This document shows positions 10,978 to 18,530 of a stretch of DNA of 64,000 nucleotides, piece by piece. The stretch comes from Burkholderia sp. Bp8992 (GTDB lineage Bacteria > Pseudomonadota > Gammaproteobacteria > Burkholderiales > Burkholderiaceae): assembly GCF_003853705.1 (NCBI RefSeq), contig NZ_QTQI01000026.1:47532-111531 (forward strand). The letters run 5' to 3'. Below the pieces are notes generated by a model. The model did no database searches. It was not told the origin of the DNA and was given only the letters and a program-made list of their open reading frames with translations. Numbering within the stretch: the first letter of the stretch is position 1; every line of letters starts with the position of its first letter. The position numbers and the translations under genes are program-made.

Positions 10978-11013
10978 CGCGCGGTCGTGACGTCATCGTC
11001 ACACGGCGTCGAT

Positions 11014-11051
11014 GAAGCAACGGGAAGCTCGCGGGCTTCCCGTTTTGCTTC
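11014..11051 (+). terminator. Intrinsic terminator after DUF3717 gene
   Basis: Stem CGGGAAGC / GCTTCCCG (11021-11028, 11035-11042) is followed by TTTT. Outer bases GAAGCAA and TTGCTTC extend the pairing. The stem is identical to that of the lysP terminator. Confidence 0.8.
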
Positions 11052-11143
11052 GGGCCGCGCGTGGCGGCGGGCGCCGCCTGCGGTATCGTGACGACATCAT
11101 CCGGCCGCGGTTGGCGCCGGAGCGCTGTCCGGGAGACATCAAA

Positions 11144-12061
11144 ATGGAGTTGAGACACCTCCGCTACTTCGTCGCGGTGGCCGAAGAGCGGAATTTCACG
11201 CGGGCGGCGGAGCGGCTGCATATCGCGCAGCCGCCGCTGAGCCGGCAGATCCAGCAGCTCGAGGAGGCGCTCGGCGTGCCGCTGTTCGAGCGCAACGCGC
11301 GGCCGCTGAAGCTGACCGACGCGGGCCGCTTCTTCTATTCGCACGCGGTGCAGCTGCTCGCGCAGACGACCGAGCTCGAATCGATGACGAAGCGCGTCGG
11401 CAAGATCGAGCGCAGCATGTCGGTCGGCTTCGTCGGCTCGACGCTGTACGGGATGCTGCCGAAGATCATCCGGCGCTTTCGCAGCGAGTATCCGGCCGTC
11501 GAGCTGAGCCTGCACGAGATGTCGACGATGGACCAGATCAAGGCGCTGAAGGAAGGGCGCATCGACGTCGGGTTCGGGCGCATTCGCCACGAGGATCCGA
11601 GCGTGCGGCGCGTCGTGCTGCGCGAGGAGCGGATGATCGTCGCGCTGCCGGTCGGCCACGTGCTCGACGCCGCGAAGCCCGTGCTGTCGCTGCACGATCT
11701 CGTGAACGACACGCTGATCATCTTCCCGAAGGCGCCGCGCCCGAGCTATGCGGACCAGGTGCTCGCGGCCTTTCACGATCGCGCGTTGCAGCCGCGCAGG
11801 ATCTACGAGACGCGCGAGTTGCAGATCGCGCTCGGCCTCGTCGCGATGGGCGAGGGCGTGTCGGTCGTGCCGCACAGCGTGTACGGGCTGAAGCGCGACG
11901 ACATCAGCTACAAGCCGCTCGACGATCCGAATCTCGTGTCGCCGATCATCATGAGCATGCGGATGCTCGACGAATCGGAGGACATCCGCGCGATGCAGGC
12001 GCTGATCTACCGGCTGTACGACGAAGCGCAGATGGAGTACCTGCCGCCGCAGCCCGAATGA
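11144..12061 (+). CDS. LysR-family transcriptional regulator (CatR/BenM-like)
   Basis: 305 residues. The N-terminal winged helix-turn-helix (MELRHLRYFVAVAEERNF, AAERLHIAQPPLSRQIQQLE) is the form seen in CatR, CatM, BenM and ClcR, regulators of aromatic-acid catabolism that sense muconate-type effectors. The effector domain occupies about 90-295, with VGFVGSTLYGMLP at its start. The ATG at 11144 was chosen because it begins exactly at the conserved family N-terminus; the upstream in-frame extension overlaps a terminator. No catabolic operon adjoins, only an alpha/beta hydrolase 109 bp downstream on the same strand, so the target is unknown. Confidence 0.88.
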   Translation: MELRHLRYFVAVAEERNFTRAAERLHIAQPPLSRQIQQLEEALGVPLFERNARPLKLTDAGRFFYSHAVQLLAQTTELESMTKRVGKIERSMSVGFVGSTLYGMLPKIIRRFRSEYPAVELSLHEMSTMDQIKALKEGRIDVGFGRIRHEDPSVRRVVLREERMIVALPVGHVLDAAKPVLSLHDLVNDTLIIFPKAPRPSYADQVLAAFHDRALQPRRIYETRELQIALGLVAMGEGVSVVPHSVYGLKRDDISYKPLDDPNLVSPIIMSMRMLDESEDIRAMQALIYRLYDEAQMEYLPPQPE

Positions 12062-12170
12062 ACGCGCGGGCCGTAGGGGCTTGCTTGACACCGTGTGCGC
12101 CGGCCGGTCACCCTGTCCCGATTCGATGCGGCCGCCGGTGTGCGGCCGCTTTCACGCCGCAGGCAGACAC

Positions 12171-12968
12171 ATGACCGATATCCTGACCGAGGAGACCGCC
12201 GTCGAGACGCCGCAAGGGCGCCTCCATACGAAACGCTGGCGTGCGCGTCCCGCGCGCGACGCGGCAGCGCCCATCGTGCTGCTGCACGATTCGCTCGGCT
12301 GCGTCGACCTCTGGCGTGACTTTCCCGAGCAACTCGCGCGGGCCGCGCAGCGCGACGTGATCGCCTACGATCGCCTCGGTTTCGGCCGCTCGGATCGTCA
12401 TCCGGGAACGCTCGGCACGACGTTCGTGCGCGACGAGGCCGATCATGCGTTCGCTGCGGTGCTCGAGCAACTGGGTGTCGATGCGTTCGTCGCGTTCGGA
12501 CACAGCGTCGGCGGCGGGATGGCGGTGGGCTGTGCCGCCGCGTATCCCGAGCGCTGCCGCGCGCTCGTGACGGTCGCCGCACAGGCGTTCGTCGAGGATC
12601 GCACGCTGGACGGCATTCGCGAGGCGGGGCAGCAGTTCGACGAACCGGGGCAACTCGACCGGCTCGCGCGCTATCACGGCGACAAGGCCGAATGGGTGCT
12701 GCGCGCATGGGTCGACACGTGGCTGTCGCCGGCATTCCGCGACTGGAATCTCGACGACGACCTGCCGCGCGTGCAGTGCGCGACGCTCGCGATTCACGGC
12801 GAAGACGACGAGTACGGGTCCGACGTGCATCCGAAGCGGATCGCCGCACGCGTCGCGGGGCCGTCGTCGTTCCTGCTGCTCGCACGATGCGGACACATGC
12901 CGCACCGCGAGCGGACCGGCGACGTGCTGGCCGCCGTCGAGACGTTGCTGCGCGACGCGGGCGCCTGA
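12171..12968 (+). CDS. Alpha/beta-fold hydrolase
   Basis: 265-residue soluble hydrolase. The nucleophile elbow is GHSVGG (Ser about residue 110), the oxyanion-hole region is LLHDSLGCVDLWRDF, the acid is in HGEDDEYG and the catalytic histidine in CGHMPHRE near the end, so the triad is complete. The substrate cannot be told; ester or C-C bond hydrolases of this shape (HSL/MhpC-like) are common in aromatic catabolism. The ATG at 12171 follows GCAGACAC with a poor ribosome site. It is possibly co-transcribed with the LysR gene. Confidence 0.8.
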   Translation: MTDILTEETAVETPQGRLHTKRWRARPARDAAAPIVLLHDSLGCVDLWRDFPEQLARAAQRDVIAYDRLGFGRSDRHPGTLGTTFVRDEADHAFAAVLEQLGVDAFVAFGHSVGGGMAVGCAAAYPERCRALVTVAAQAFVEDRTLDGIREAGQQFDEPGQLDRLARYHGDKAEWVLRAWVDTWLSPAFRDWNLDDDLPRVQCATLAIHGEDDEYGSDVHPKRIAARVAGPSSFLLLARCGHMPHRERTGDVLAAVETLLRDAGA

Positions 12969-12979
12969 GCGCCGGACAA

Positions 12980-13000
12980 CCGGCGGGCCGGGCCCGCCGG
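12980..13000. terminator. Bidirectional hairpin between convergent genes
   Basis: CCGGCGGGC and GCCCGCCGG form a 9-bp stem with a 3-nt loop, exactly between the convergent hydrolase and small membrane protein genes. Confidence 0.5.
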
Positions 13001-13003
13001 CCG

Positions 13004-13357
13004 TCAGAACGACAGCTGGATCGCGAGATCGATCGCAAGCAGTGCGATCGAGCAGCCGATGCCGAGGATCACGTTCGGCAGCCGGTGCTCGAAGTCGCGA
13101 TTGTCGCGGCGCATCGCGGCGCCGAGCAGGAAGATCGCCTCGACGACGATCTGCAGCCCGACGAACAGCAGCATCAGCAGATACTCGTAACCCATCTGCT
13201 TGAACGCGGCGAATTGCATCCCGTGATCGCGGATCCATTGGCCGACGCGCAGCAGTTCGTAGACGAACAGCAGGGCGGGGAACAGGTAACTGATGAAGTA
13301 GGTCGGCGCGGTGGCGTGCCGTAGTTCGAGGTGGAAGTGCTGATGCGTGGTGGCCAT
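13004..13357 (-). CDS. Small integral membrane protein, unknown function
   Basis: 117 residues with a His-containing N-terminus (HQHFHLELRH) and three hydrophobic segments at about 19-38, 55-79 and 96-115. I do not recognise the family. The start was set at the ATG at 13357 rather than the GTG at 13360, because AGGAGG (13364-13369) is then six bases away. It is convergent with the hydrolase gene and upstream of a 193-bp gap before the TetR gene, so nothing in context gives a function. Confidence 0.65.
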   Translation of the reverse strand: MATTHQHFHLELRHATAPTYFISYLFPALLFVYELLRVGQWIRDHGMQFAAFKQMGYEYLLMLLFVGLQIVVEAIFLLGAAMRRDNRDFEHRLPNVILGIGCSIALLAIDLAIQLSF

Positions 13358-13550
13358 CACAACCCTCCTTGCAACGCGTGATTGCGGTCGCGACGGCGGC
13401 GCGATCGCGTGCGAACGAAGGGATTACCCGATGCACAATGCGCAGCCGTACGACGCCAGCATACTGCTGCGCGGGAAATTTGGCATGCGGTGCGTGCGAT
13501 CGCCTTAAAAATGTGTGTGTGCCGTGCGACGCCGCGCAGGCGTGCACGCG

Positions 13551-14171
13551 TCAGCGTTTCGCTTCCGCGCCTTCGACAAACAGCTTCGCAACCGACTGGA
13601 ACTCCCGTTTCAGCGACAACCCCGGCACGGTCAGCCAGCGCAGCATCGCCGCGAGATACAGGTGATGGAACCAGGTCGCGAGCTGATCGGCCTGCAGCGT
13701 GCCGTTCAGTTCGCCGGCCTGCTGCCCGGCGACGATCAGTTGCTGCCACACCAGCGCGATATCGCTGCCGTTCTCTCCGCCGCTTTCCGGTTCGACCGCA
13801 CCGATGCTCAGGAGCCGGTGCCGCAGGTACGCGAGCAGGTACGCGGGATGCGCCTCGCACCACGCGGCCGACGCGTCGAGCACGCAGCCGATGCGCGATG
13901 CGAAGGTCTTGCGCCGTGCGACGTCGCGCTGCAGATGCGCGAGATCGCGCGCGAGCTCGCCTTCGAGCCAGTGCGCGAGCACGGCTTCCTTCGTCGGAAA
14001 GTGGTTGTACAGCGTGCGCTTCGCGACATCGGCCTCTGCCGCGATCTGCTCCATCGTGACGGCATCGTAGCCGTGTGCATCGAACAGGCGCGCGCCGGTG
14101 GCGGCGAGATGCGCGAGCATCTGGATGCGTTTGCGCGCGCGGCGGCCCGGATCGTCGGTCGGAATCGGCAT
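13551..14171 (-). CDS. TetR-family transcriptional repressor
   Basis: 206 residues. The N-terminal helix-turn-helix is standard TetR (GARLFDAHGYDAVTMEQIAAEADVAKRTLYNHFPTKEAVL read across residues 27-66). The C-terminal ligand domain has a Trp/Leu-rich region and resembles regulators of exporters or modifying enzymes. It is divergent from the glycosyltransferase at 14263 with a 91-bp shared promoter region containing an inverted repeat, so it most likely represses that gene and itself. Confidence 0.9.
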   Translation of the reverse strand: MPIPTDDPGRRARKRIQMLAHLAATGARLFDAHGYDAVTMEQIAAEADVAKRTLYNHFPTKEAVLAHWLEGELARDLAHLQRDVARRKTFASRIGCVLDASAAWCEAHPAYLLAYLRHRLLSIGAVEPESGGENGSDIALVWQQLIVAGQQAGELNGTLQADQLATWFHHLYLAAMLRWLTVPGLSLKREFQSVAKLFVEGAEAKR

Positions 14172-14185
14172 GGCGGGGATTGACT

Positions 14186-14225
14186 AAAAATGTACGAATG
14201 GCATTAGTATACGACGTGCATTTTT
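14186..14225. promoter_or_regulatory. Inverted repeat in tetR-glycosyltransferase promoter (candidate operator)
   Basis: AAAAATGTACG (14186-14196) faces CGTGCATTTTT (14215-14225), 10 of 11 positions complementary, spanning the short gap between divergent genes. TAGTAT between the arms could be a -10 element for the + strand gene. Confidence 0.5.
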
Positions 14226-14262
14226 TTGAATCCACCCGTTTCCATCGTGCGAGGAGTCGTGC

Positions 14263-15504
14263 ATGAAGCTTGTCATCGCCACCTACGGCACCGAAGGCGA
14301 TACGCGTCCGCTCGCGGCGCTCGGCCGCGCGCTGCTGGACGCCGGCCATGAGGTCCGCCTGCTCGCCGACGCGGCCACGCTCGGAGCGGCAGCCGCGCTC
14401 GGCGTGCCGTCGGCGCCGTTGTCTGGCGACATCCGCCGCGCGATTGCGCCGGACGGTGCGCTGGCCGATGCGGTGCGCGGGCGCGGCGGCTTCAACGACA
14501 CGTCGAAGGCGCTCGCGGCGATCGCGAATGCGAACACGGCGGCGTGGATGCGTGAAGTGGCGGACGCGTCGGATGGCTGCGATGCGCTCCTCGTGTCGGG
14601 GCTTGCGTCGTTCGTCGGGCTGTCGGTCGCCGAGTATCGCGGTGTGCCGGCGATCGGCACCGGCATGATCCCGATCACGCCGACCGCCGAATTCGCTTCG
14701 CCGTTCCTGCCGCCGGGAAAGTTGCCGCGCTGGCTGAATCGTGCGAGCCACCGGTTCGTGAATGCGCTGTTGTGGCAGGCGTTCAGGCAGTCGACGAACG
14801 CCGCGCGCGCCGGCGTGTGCGGATTGCCGCCGCGCAAGCACGTGTGGTCCGATCATCCGATGCTGTACGGTGTGTCGCCGGCGCTGCTGTCCGGCCCGGC
14901 CGACTGGCCGTCGAATGTGCAGGCATGCGGCCAGTGGCGGATCGATGCGCGTGCGTGGGCGCCGCCGCCCGAATTGTCGGCGTTTCTCGAAGCGGGCGAT
15001 CCGCCCGTGTACATCGGATTCGGCAGCATGGCCGGCTTCGACCGCGCCGCGATGGTCGACGCGCTGACCCATGCGCTCGCCGGCCGGCGCGCGCTGTTCT
15101 ATCCGGGCTGGAGCGGTATCGACGCGTCGATGCTGTCCGCGCACGTCCGCATGATCGGCGACACGCCGCACGACTGGCTGTTCCCGCGCGTGGCGATGGC
15201 GATTCATCACGGCGGATCGGGCACCACGCATTCGGCTGCACGGGCCGGCATTCCGTCGGTCGTCGTGCCGTTCGCGGGCGATCAGTTCTTCTGGGCGAAC
15301 CGGTTGCAGCGGCTCGGTGTGGCCGATGCGCCGGTGGTCGGCCGGCGCGTGGAGGCGGCCGCGCTGGCGCGGGCCATCGCGTTTGCCGAGCGGGGCGAGA
15401 CGAAGGCGCGTGCGACCGAACTCGGCACGCGCATCGCGCAAGAGGACGGTTTGACGCCGGCTGTGCGTGCGATCGAGCGATGGGGGCGAGGCGCGGCACG
15501 GTGA
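14263..15504 (+). CDS. GT1/UGT-type glycosyltransferase
   Basis: 413-residue soluble enzyme with two Rossmann domains (GT-B fold). The N-terminus MKLVIATYGTEGDTRPL is the sterol/macrolide glucosyltransferase signature. The C-terminal donor site MAIHHGGSGTTHSAARAG and VVPFAGDQFFWANR matches the UGT motif (His-Gly-Gly then Asp-Gln). Relatives glycosylate sterols, rhamnolipid precursors, macrolides and other small hydrophobic acceptors using UDP- or dTDP-sugars; the acceptor here is unknown. Divergence from a TetR gene suggests induction by a small hydrophobic compound, for example detoxification by glycosylation. Confidence 0.88.
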   Translation: MKLVIATYGTEGDTRPLAALGRALLDAGHEVRLLADAATLGAAAALGVPSAPLSGDIRRAIAPDGALADAVRGRGGFNDTSKALAAIANANTAAWMREVADASDGCDALLVSGLASFVGLSVAEYRGVPAIGTGMIPITPTAEFASPFLPPGKLPRWLNRASHRFVNALLWQAFRQSTNAARAGVCGLPPRKHVWSDHPMLYGVSPALLSGPADWPSNVQACGQWRIDARAWAPPPELSAFLEAGDPPVYIGFGSMAGFDRAAMVDALTHALAGRRALFYPGWSGIDASMLSAHVRMIGDTPHDWLFPRVAMAIHHGGSGTTHSAARAGIPSVVVPFAGDQFFWANRLQRLGVADAPVVGRRVEAAALARAIAFAERGETKARATELGTRIAQEDGLTPAVRAIERWGRGAAR

Positions 15505-15519
15505 ACCCGCGCCGCGGCA

Positions 15520-16215
15520 TCAGAAATGCCCGGTGAACCGGTAGCGGCTGCCCGGGTGCCACAGATTGGCGACCGACGCGACCATCGCCTGCGACCACGT
15601 GCGCCGATGCAGCAGCAGGCACGGCTCGCGGTCGTCCATCGTCAGGTGGCGGCGCGTTTCGGCGTCGGGCATCGCGGCCTCGATCCGGTATTCGACGCGC
15701 TGCAGCGGCGCGACGCGCGTCAGGTACTGGTTCGGCGTCGTCGTCGTGAAGTCCTGCAGCGCATATTCGGGTGCGCAGGCCGGATTGACCCAGCGTTCCT
15801 CGAGCTGCACGGGCGTATCGTTCTCGAAATGCAGCACGCGCGAATGAAAGATCGGGCTGCCCGTATCGAGCTGCAGCTCGTCGGCGAGCTTCGCGTCGGC
15901 GACGGCCGCGCCGACCTGGAGCACCTGCGCGCGGTAGCCGTGGCCGCGCGCGGCGACTTCGTCCGAGATGCTGCGGATCGCGACCAGCGTCGATTCGTAT
16001 TTCGGCGAGGCGACATACGTGCCGGAGCCGCGCGTGCGCGTGAGCACCTGTTCGGCCGTCAGTTCGCGCAGCGCGCGGTTGACGGTCATCCGTGCGACGT
16101 TGAATTCGCGCGCGAGTTCGTTCTCCGACGGCACCTGGTCGCCTTCCGCCCACTCGCCGGCATGAATGCGGGCGAGGATGAAGTCCTTGATTTCCTGATA
16201 GATCGGTGTGGTCAT
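15520..16215 (-). CDS. hutC: GntR-family regulator, HutC subfamily
   Basis: 231 residues. The N-terminal GntR wHTH is at 1-70 (VPSENELAREFNVARMTVN, LRELTAEQVLTR). The UTRA effector domain at 90-228 includes RVLHFENDTPVQLEERWVNP and the C-terminal HPGSRYRFTGHF, both typical of HutC, the urocanate-sensing repressor of histidine utilisation. No hut catabolic genes adjoin; the neighbour is a porin on the same strand. A HutC-like operator does occur in this window at 25705, in front of the hisJ-type ABC operon, which gives it a plausible target. The symbol reflects the subfamily, not proven function; a paralogue elsewhere may be the main HutC. Confidence 0.78.
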   Translation of the reverse strand: MTTPIYQEIKDFILARIHAGEWAEGDQVPSENELAREFNVARMTVNRALRELTAEQVLTRTRGSGTYVASPKYESTLVAIRSISDEVAARGHGYRAQVLQVGAAVADAKLADELQLDTGSPIFHSRVLHFENDTPVQLEERWVNPACAPEYALQDFTTTTPNQYLTRVAPLQRVEYRIEAAMPDAETRRHLTMDDREPCLLLHRRTWSQAMVASVANLWHPGSRYRFTGHF

Positions 16216-16371
16216 GGGATCGCGATTCGAGAGTCGGCGGCGGCCCGCTGCCGAATGCCGATCCGGCGCGCGCCCGGCGCCGAGTGTACCGGTTTCGCGG
16301 GCGAGCGGGCCCGGATTCCCCGCATGATCCCTGTTCGGCCGGCGCGCGTCCATGCGGGATTGCACAGAGCG

Positions 16372-16391
16372 GCCGGCCTTGGACGGCCGGC
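16372..16391 (-). terminator. Hairpin after porin gene
   Basis: GCCGGCC / GGCCGGC stem (16372-16378, 16385-16391) with a 6-nt loop directly follows the porin stop codon (minus strand). No T-run. Confidence 0.4.
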
Positions 16392-16397
16392 GTGCGG

Positions 16398-17525
16398 TCA
16401 GAACCGATGCCGGATGCCGACCGTCGCGACGACCTGCGTGCGGGTCGACGAAGCCGCGAGCCCCGTCACGTTCGCGAACCCGAGCGTCGCGCCCGACGGT
16501 ACGCCGAACTGGTGCTGGTACACGGTTTCCGCATAGACGTCGGTGCGCTTGCTCAGCGCGTAGCCGGCCATCAGCGTCACCTGGTGCCATTTCGGCCGGT
16601 GGCTGCCGGCGGCATCGTCGTAGCGGCCGTCGGTGAACGTGTAGGCGCCCGCGAGCGAGACGGCCGGCGTCAGCGCGTAGCGCGCATTGACCTCGTAGTT
16701 GTCGAAGCGCAGCGCATTCAGCGCGCCGGGCAGCGACGACGCGGCCGTGTCGTCGAACATCGAATGCGTCCACAGCGCGCCGACCGTCAGCCGGTCGAAC
16801 GCATAGCTGCCGCCGGCGCCCATCACGCGCTGGCGCACGGCCGGGAAGTTCGCGCCGTCGTTGGTCGACAGCGCCCCGCCGGCCGTCAGCCCGCCGCGGT
16901 TGAGCTGCAGGTACGCGGCGCCGAGGCTGACCGGCCCGTTCGCATACGACACGCCCGCGCTGTACGCGCGGTTGTTCGCGAAGCCGCCGGCCGCGTTGCT
17001 GAACCCGTACAGGCCGCCGAACTGCCAGCCGGCGAGCGTCGGGCTCGTGTATTTCACCGCGTTGTCGATGTAGAACGAATCGTCGATGTTGTCGTTGTCG
17101 AACGGATGCGCCGCGAGGTTGTTGCCGTCGCCGTTGTTCGCCATCGCGAGCGGGCCGAGGGTGTCGACCACCGAGTCGTACTGGCGGCCGAGCGTCAGTG
17201 CGCCGTACTGGTCGCTCTGCAAGCCGACGTACGCGCGGCGGCCGAACATCGTGTTTTTGTAGGACTGCGTGCCGTTGTTCAGGTTGAAGCCGTTCTCGAG
17301 GCGGAACAGTGCATGCAGGCCGCCGCCGAGATCCTCGTTGCCGCTCAGGCCGAAGACCGTGTTCGACAGCAGGCCGCTGCCTTGCTGCCATGCGCTTTTG
17401 CCCGACTGGTTGTTCGTATAGGCGATACCGGCATCCAGCATCCCGTAGAGCGTGACGCTGCTTTGCGCATGCGCGGCGGCGCCGAAGAAGGCGAGGGAGA
17501 GGGTACCGACGACTGCTTTTTTCAT
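16398..17525 (-). CDS. Outer-membrane general porin (Burkholderia OmpC/Omp38 type)
   Basis: 375 residues. The signal peptide ends AAAHAQ after residue 21, and the mature protein begins SSVTLYGMLDAGI, as in Gram-negative porins of the DcaP/OpcP (porin_4) group. Alternating beta-strand pattern throughout, GLSGNEDLGGGLHALFRLE and FGRRAYVGLQSDQYGALTLGRQYD mark the early strands and the constriction region. The last residue is Phe (GIRHRF), the usual outer-membrane insertion signal. It would form a trimeric 16-stranded channel. It lies upstream of the HutC-family gene on the same strand, with 182 bp between. Confidence 0.93.
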   Translation of the reverse strand: MKKAVVGTLSLAFFGAAAHAQSSVTLYGMLDAGIAYTNNQSGKSAWQQGSGLLSNTVFGLSGNEDLGGGLHALFRLENGFNLNNGTQSYKNTMFGRRAYVGLQSDQYGALTLGRQYDSVVDTLGPLAMANNGDGNNLAAHPFDNDNIDDSFYIDNAVKYTSPTLAGWQFGGLYGFSNAAGGFANNRAYSAGVSYANGPVSLGAAYLQLNRGGLTAGGALSTNDGANFPAVRQRVMGAGGSYAFDRLTVGALWTHSMFDDTAASSLPGALNALRFDNYEVNARYALTPAVSLAGAYTFTDGRYDDAAGSHRPKWHQVTLMAGYALSKRTDVYAETVYQHQFGVPSGATLGFANVTGLAASSTRTQVVATVGIRHRF

Positions 17526-17660
17526 TGCGTGTGCTTCCTGGAAAGGCCCGTTGCGACGGGAACGACGATTCGTCGCGCGTCTCCGTGCGGATCCGCGCGT
17601 TCAAATCGATGAAAGGGGGAGCGCGCGACGCGTGTCACGCGCGGCGGCGGCGAACGCCGG

Positions 17661-17975
17661 CTAGTGCTGCAACAGGCGGATCGCGCCGAATTCGGCGGCC
17701 GGCAGCACGCGGAGGATCGACAGGATCGCGGGCGACGCCTGCGACCGCGCGACTTCGAGCTCGATGCACGCGCGCCCGGTGCGGCTGTCGATCGCGGCCG
17801 TGTAGAAATTGAGTGCGGTACCGACGGCCTGATGCAGCCGGCGGCGCACGGCCGCGAGGTTGTCCGATTCGACGCGGATCGACAGCAGCACGAGCTCGTC
17901 CGCGGGGAGCCTGCGCCGCGAGCGCACGGGCGGCAGATCGTGTGAAGCAGCGGATTCGGTTCTGGTCGGTTTCAT
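17661..17975 (-). CDS. Conserved hypothetical protein with ACT-like pattern
   Basis: 104 residues with a basic N-terminal 35 residues, then a compact beta-alpha-beta-type region, LVLLSIRVESDNLAAVRRRL ... ALNFYTAAIDSRTGRACIELEV ... ILRVLPAAEFGAIRLLQ, that looks like an ACT-like fold. I do not recognise a named family. The ATG at 17975 is preceded by GGGGAAGAAAGC. It is divergent from the kdp operon across 336 bp and so may share its promoter region; a role in K+ homeostasis is possible but unsupported. Confidence 0.55.
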   Translation of the reverse strand: MKPTRTESAASHDLPPVRSRRRLPADELVLLSIRVESDNLAAVRRRLHQAVGTALNFYTAAIDSRTGRACIELEVARSQASPAILSILRVLPAAEFGAIRLLQH

Positions 17976-18311
17976 GCTTTCTTCCCCTGGTCGCATCGTG
18001 CTTCGCACCGCGGCAAGCTCGTCCTGGACATGGCACCCATTTTAAGAATCGCGGTGGCGATACGGTGTATAGACTCGCACGGGCACTGAAAAGAACGCAT
18101 AAAAACGCAGCGCTCGTCGCCTTTCGTCTTTACAGCTTTTTTATTCCCCGTAAAGAAATTGAACACCGCTTTGATACGCGGATTTCTACACTGTCGCATC
18201 CCATTCGCCAGATGAGCATGGGGGCGTCATCCGGGCTTGCGCCGACACGGCAAGGCCCGCTATGCCGACAGTCGCGCGGCGATGCCGCGCATACGAACAA
18301 AGGGGAAAGCC
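17976..18311 (+). promoter_or_regulatory. kdp upstream region with KdpE-site-like element
   Basis: This is a 336-bp gene-free region. At 18129-18150 the strand reads TTTACAGCTTTTTTATTCCC, two T-rich half-sites followed by CCCCG. It resembles the KdpE binding site of E. coli kdpFABC as I remember it (T-rich direct repeat ahead of CCCCG). The region 18100-18190 is A+T-rich against a G+C-rich background, which suits a kdp promoter. Confidence 0.45.
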
Positions 18312-18392
18312 ATGTTGTGGATCACCGGCGCGCTATCGCTCGCGCTCTTCATCTATCTGTTTCATGCGTTGATCAAGCCCGAGCGGTATTGA
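18312..18392 (+). CDS. kdpF: KdpF, small K+-ATPase subunit
   Basis: 26 residues: a single membrane helix beginning MLWITGALSLALFIYLF and ending HALIKPERY. Length, single helix and the Y-L-x-x-A-L-I-x-P-E-R tail match KdpF, the lipid-like peptide that stabilises the KdpFABC complex. A good ribosome site (AAAGGGGAAAGCC) precedes the ATG. Confidence 0.85.
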   Translation: MLWITGALSLALFIYLFHALIKPERY

Positions 18393-18434
18393 TCGGCGCG
18401 ATTCAACAGGAATTCGAAAATATCGGTGAATGTC

Positions 18435-18518
18435 ATGAGCGATCTGCTTTTCATTTTTTTCACGCTCGCGTTCTTTGCATTGACGGCCGGTTTCATCACC
18501 GGCCTCGACCGGATCTGA
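18435..18518 (+). CDS. Second tiny membrane ORF between kdpF and kdpA
   Basis: 27 codons with a proper ATG, stop and preceding GGTGA: MSDLLFIFFTLAFFALTAG then FITGLDRI. One transmembrane helix ending in an Asp-Arg pair, positioned 13 bp before kdpA. The pattern (helix, then F-x-x-x-x-D-R) resembles tiny unnamed ORFs I associate with kdp operons of other proteobacteria. It may be a second small subunit or a translation-coupling leader; no function is established. Confidence 0.6.
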   Translation: MSDLLFIFFTLAFFALTAGFITGLDRI

Positions 18519-18530
18519 GCGAGCGTCGAC

